A DNA stretch of 64,000 bases. Source: Prado023 sp963714995 (GTDB taxonomy: Bacteria > Actinomycetota > Actinomycetes > S36-B12 > CAIYMF01). This document shows, one piece after another, positions 63,501-64,000 of the stretch. A program made the position numbers and the translations under genes. Where the stretch lies: contig CAVQQP010000005.1 in assembly GCA_963714995.1 (NCBI GenBank), positions 1-64,000 of the forward strand, in the 5' to 3' direction. Position 1 is the stretch's first letter; every line of letters starts with the position of its first letter. The notes beneath the pieces were generated by a model. The model was not told the DNA's origin. It saw only the letters and a program-made list of their open reading frames with translations, and did no database searches.

Positions 63501-64000
63501 GTGCACTCCCCCCTCGGCGCGCCCGACCCCGGCTCCGGGGATCCAGCACGCGTGGCCGACTCCGGCACGGAGGTGCTCGACCCTGCGCTGGGCTCTGCAC
63601 CCCCGGTGATCGCCCCCGCACGTCGCCGGCGGCGGGTCCGCTGGCCCGACCTCGTGGCCGGGGGCGTCTTCGCCATCGCGGGGGCCCTGTTCATCGCGAG
63701 CGCCACCGCGTCCGAGGACGGGATCCTTCGCCTCGATCGCACCGGAGGGCTGCGTGACGCGATCACGGCGCGGGCCGAGCAGAACATGGCCCTGCAGGAC
63801 GACGTCGACCGGCTGACGGGCGAGGTGGCCGCCCTGCAGTCCCTGGGAGATCCTGGAACCGCCCTCGAGAGCACCAACGAGCAGATCGCCGAGCTCCTGC
63901 CTGTGGTGGGACTGACCGAGGTCGTGGGGCCGGGTGTCACTGTGACCCTCGACGACGCGGACGCGCCGAACCCCCTGCCCGATGGGCTGACCGGGGACGA
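63501..64000 (+). CDS. DUF881 family protein (3' end cut by window)
   Basis: Starts GTG CAC TCC; the first ~50 residues are Pro/Ala-rich and cytosolic, then a basic stretch (APARRRRRVRWPDLVAGG) and one membrane helix (GVFAIAGALFIASATASEDG). A coiled coil follows (TARAEQNMALQDDVDRLTGE, then AALQSLGDPGTALESTNEQI), leading to the DUF881 globular start, LPVVGLTEVVGPGVTVTLDD and DADAPNPLPDG, where the sequence ends. DUF881 proteins beside the trpG/pabA and pknB region are thought to act in cell division or wall metabolism; function here is inferred only. Confidence 0.85.
   Translation, partial: MHSPLGAPDPGSGDPARVADSGTEVLDPALGSAPPVIAPARRRRRVRWPDLVAGGVFAIAGALFIASATASEDGILRLDRTGGLRDAITARAEQNMALQDDVDRLTGEVAALQSLGDPGTALESTNEQIAELLPVVGLTEVVGPGVTVTLDDADAPNPLPDGLTGD

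Overview
The window looks like a piece of a high-GC actinobacterial (Actinomycetota) chromosome. This rests on heavy G/C third-position codon use, many GTG starts, 4-bp GTGA/ATGA gene overlaps, and gene content and order. From memory, the block topA - MrfA-like helicase - tad cluster - acs - holin-like/EphE-like pair - MarP protease - CoA-Nudix - nth - crp - RidA - Nudix - metallo-beta-lactamase - two ArsA-type ATPases - bifunctional PBP - metallophosphoesterase - ask/asd - recR/dnaX resembles Mycobacterium tuberculosis between Rv3646c and Rv3721c. The PabA/TrpG and DUF881 genes at the right edge resemble Rv0013c/Rv0012 near oriC. I cannot name a genus.

Layout. 1-4 kb: a decayed IS1634-type transposase, then a leftward set of surface-polysaccharide genes (polysaccharide pyruvyl transferase, glycosyltransferase, GT2 glycosyltransferase) whose base composition is visibly less GC-rich than the rest. 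4-7.3 kb: moxR, DUF58 and a TgpA-like membrane protein without a transglutaminase domain. 7.3-9.5 kb: a Wzm/Wzt-type polysaccharide ABC exporter. 9.5-20 kb: secreted alpha/beta hydrolase, a hypothetical, holB, tmk, a flippase, topA and a methyltransferase. 20.5-25.2 kb: an RgpF-like protein, the H+-pumping pyrophosphatase, and an anti-sigma/anti-anti-sigma pair. 25.4-33 kb: MrfA-like helicase and two leftward tad units. 33-47.4 kb: degenerate Fic-like protein, acs, nhaA, holin-like, EphE-like, MarP, Nudix, nth, then rightward RsiG, crp, DUF4177, RidA, Nudix, metallo-beta-lactamase and two ArsA-like ATPases. 47.4-58.3 kb: PBP, YqeY, metallophosphoesterase, tRNA-Pro(CGG), asd-ask, dnaX-recR-DUF5063, ferritin, tRNA-Ser(CGA). 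58.3-64 kb: SPOUT RNA methyltransferase, DedA, pyrE, hypothetical, SDR, aminotransferase, PabA/TrpG and a truncated DUF881 gene.

Functional themes: export and assembly of a cell-wall or surface glycan (pyruvyl transferase, glycosyltransferases, ABC exporter, flippase, RgpF, PBP, MarP); a Flp/Tad pilus or secretion system; core replication and repair (topA, holB, dnaX, recR, nth, tmk); and signalling by c-di-GMP (RsiG), cAMP-type Crp and a partner-switching pair.

Quality warning: many conserved genes are broken by single-base frameshifts, densest from 1 to 16.4 kb and isolated near 19.05, 34.5, 38.8 and 55.7 kb. Because essential genes (tmk, holB, topA, dnaX) are hit, I read most of them as sequencing or assembly indels rather than decay. 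Coordinates of such genes span the reconstructed whole gene. The strongest non-routine observations are the RsiG-type c-di-GMP signature, a shared 16-bp DnaA-box-like element at both tad units, a Fic-like protein and an epoxide-hydrolase-like protein that lack their catalytic residue, and a recurrent leaderless-promoter spacing.
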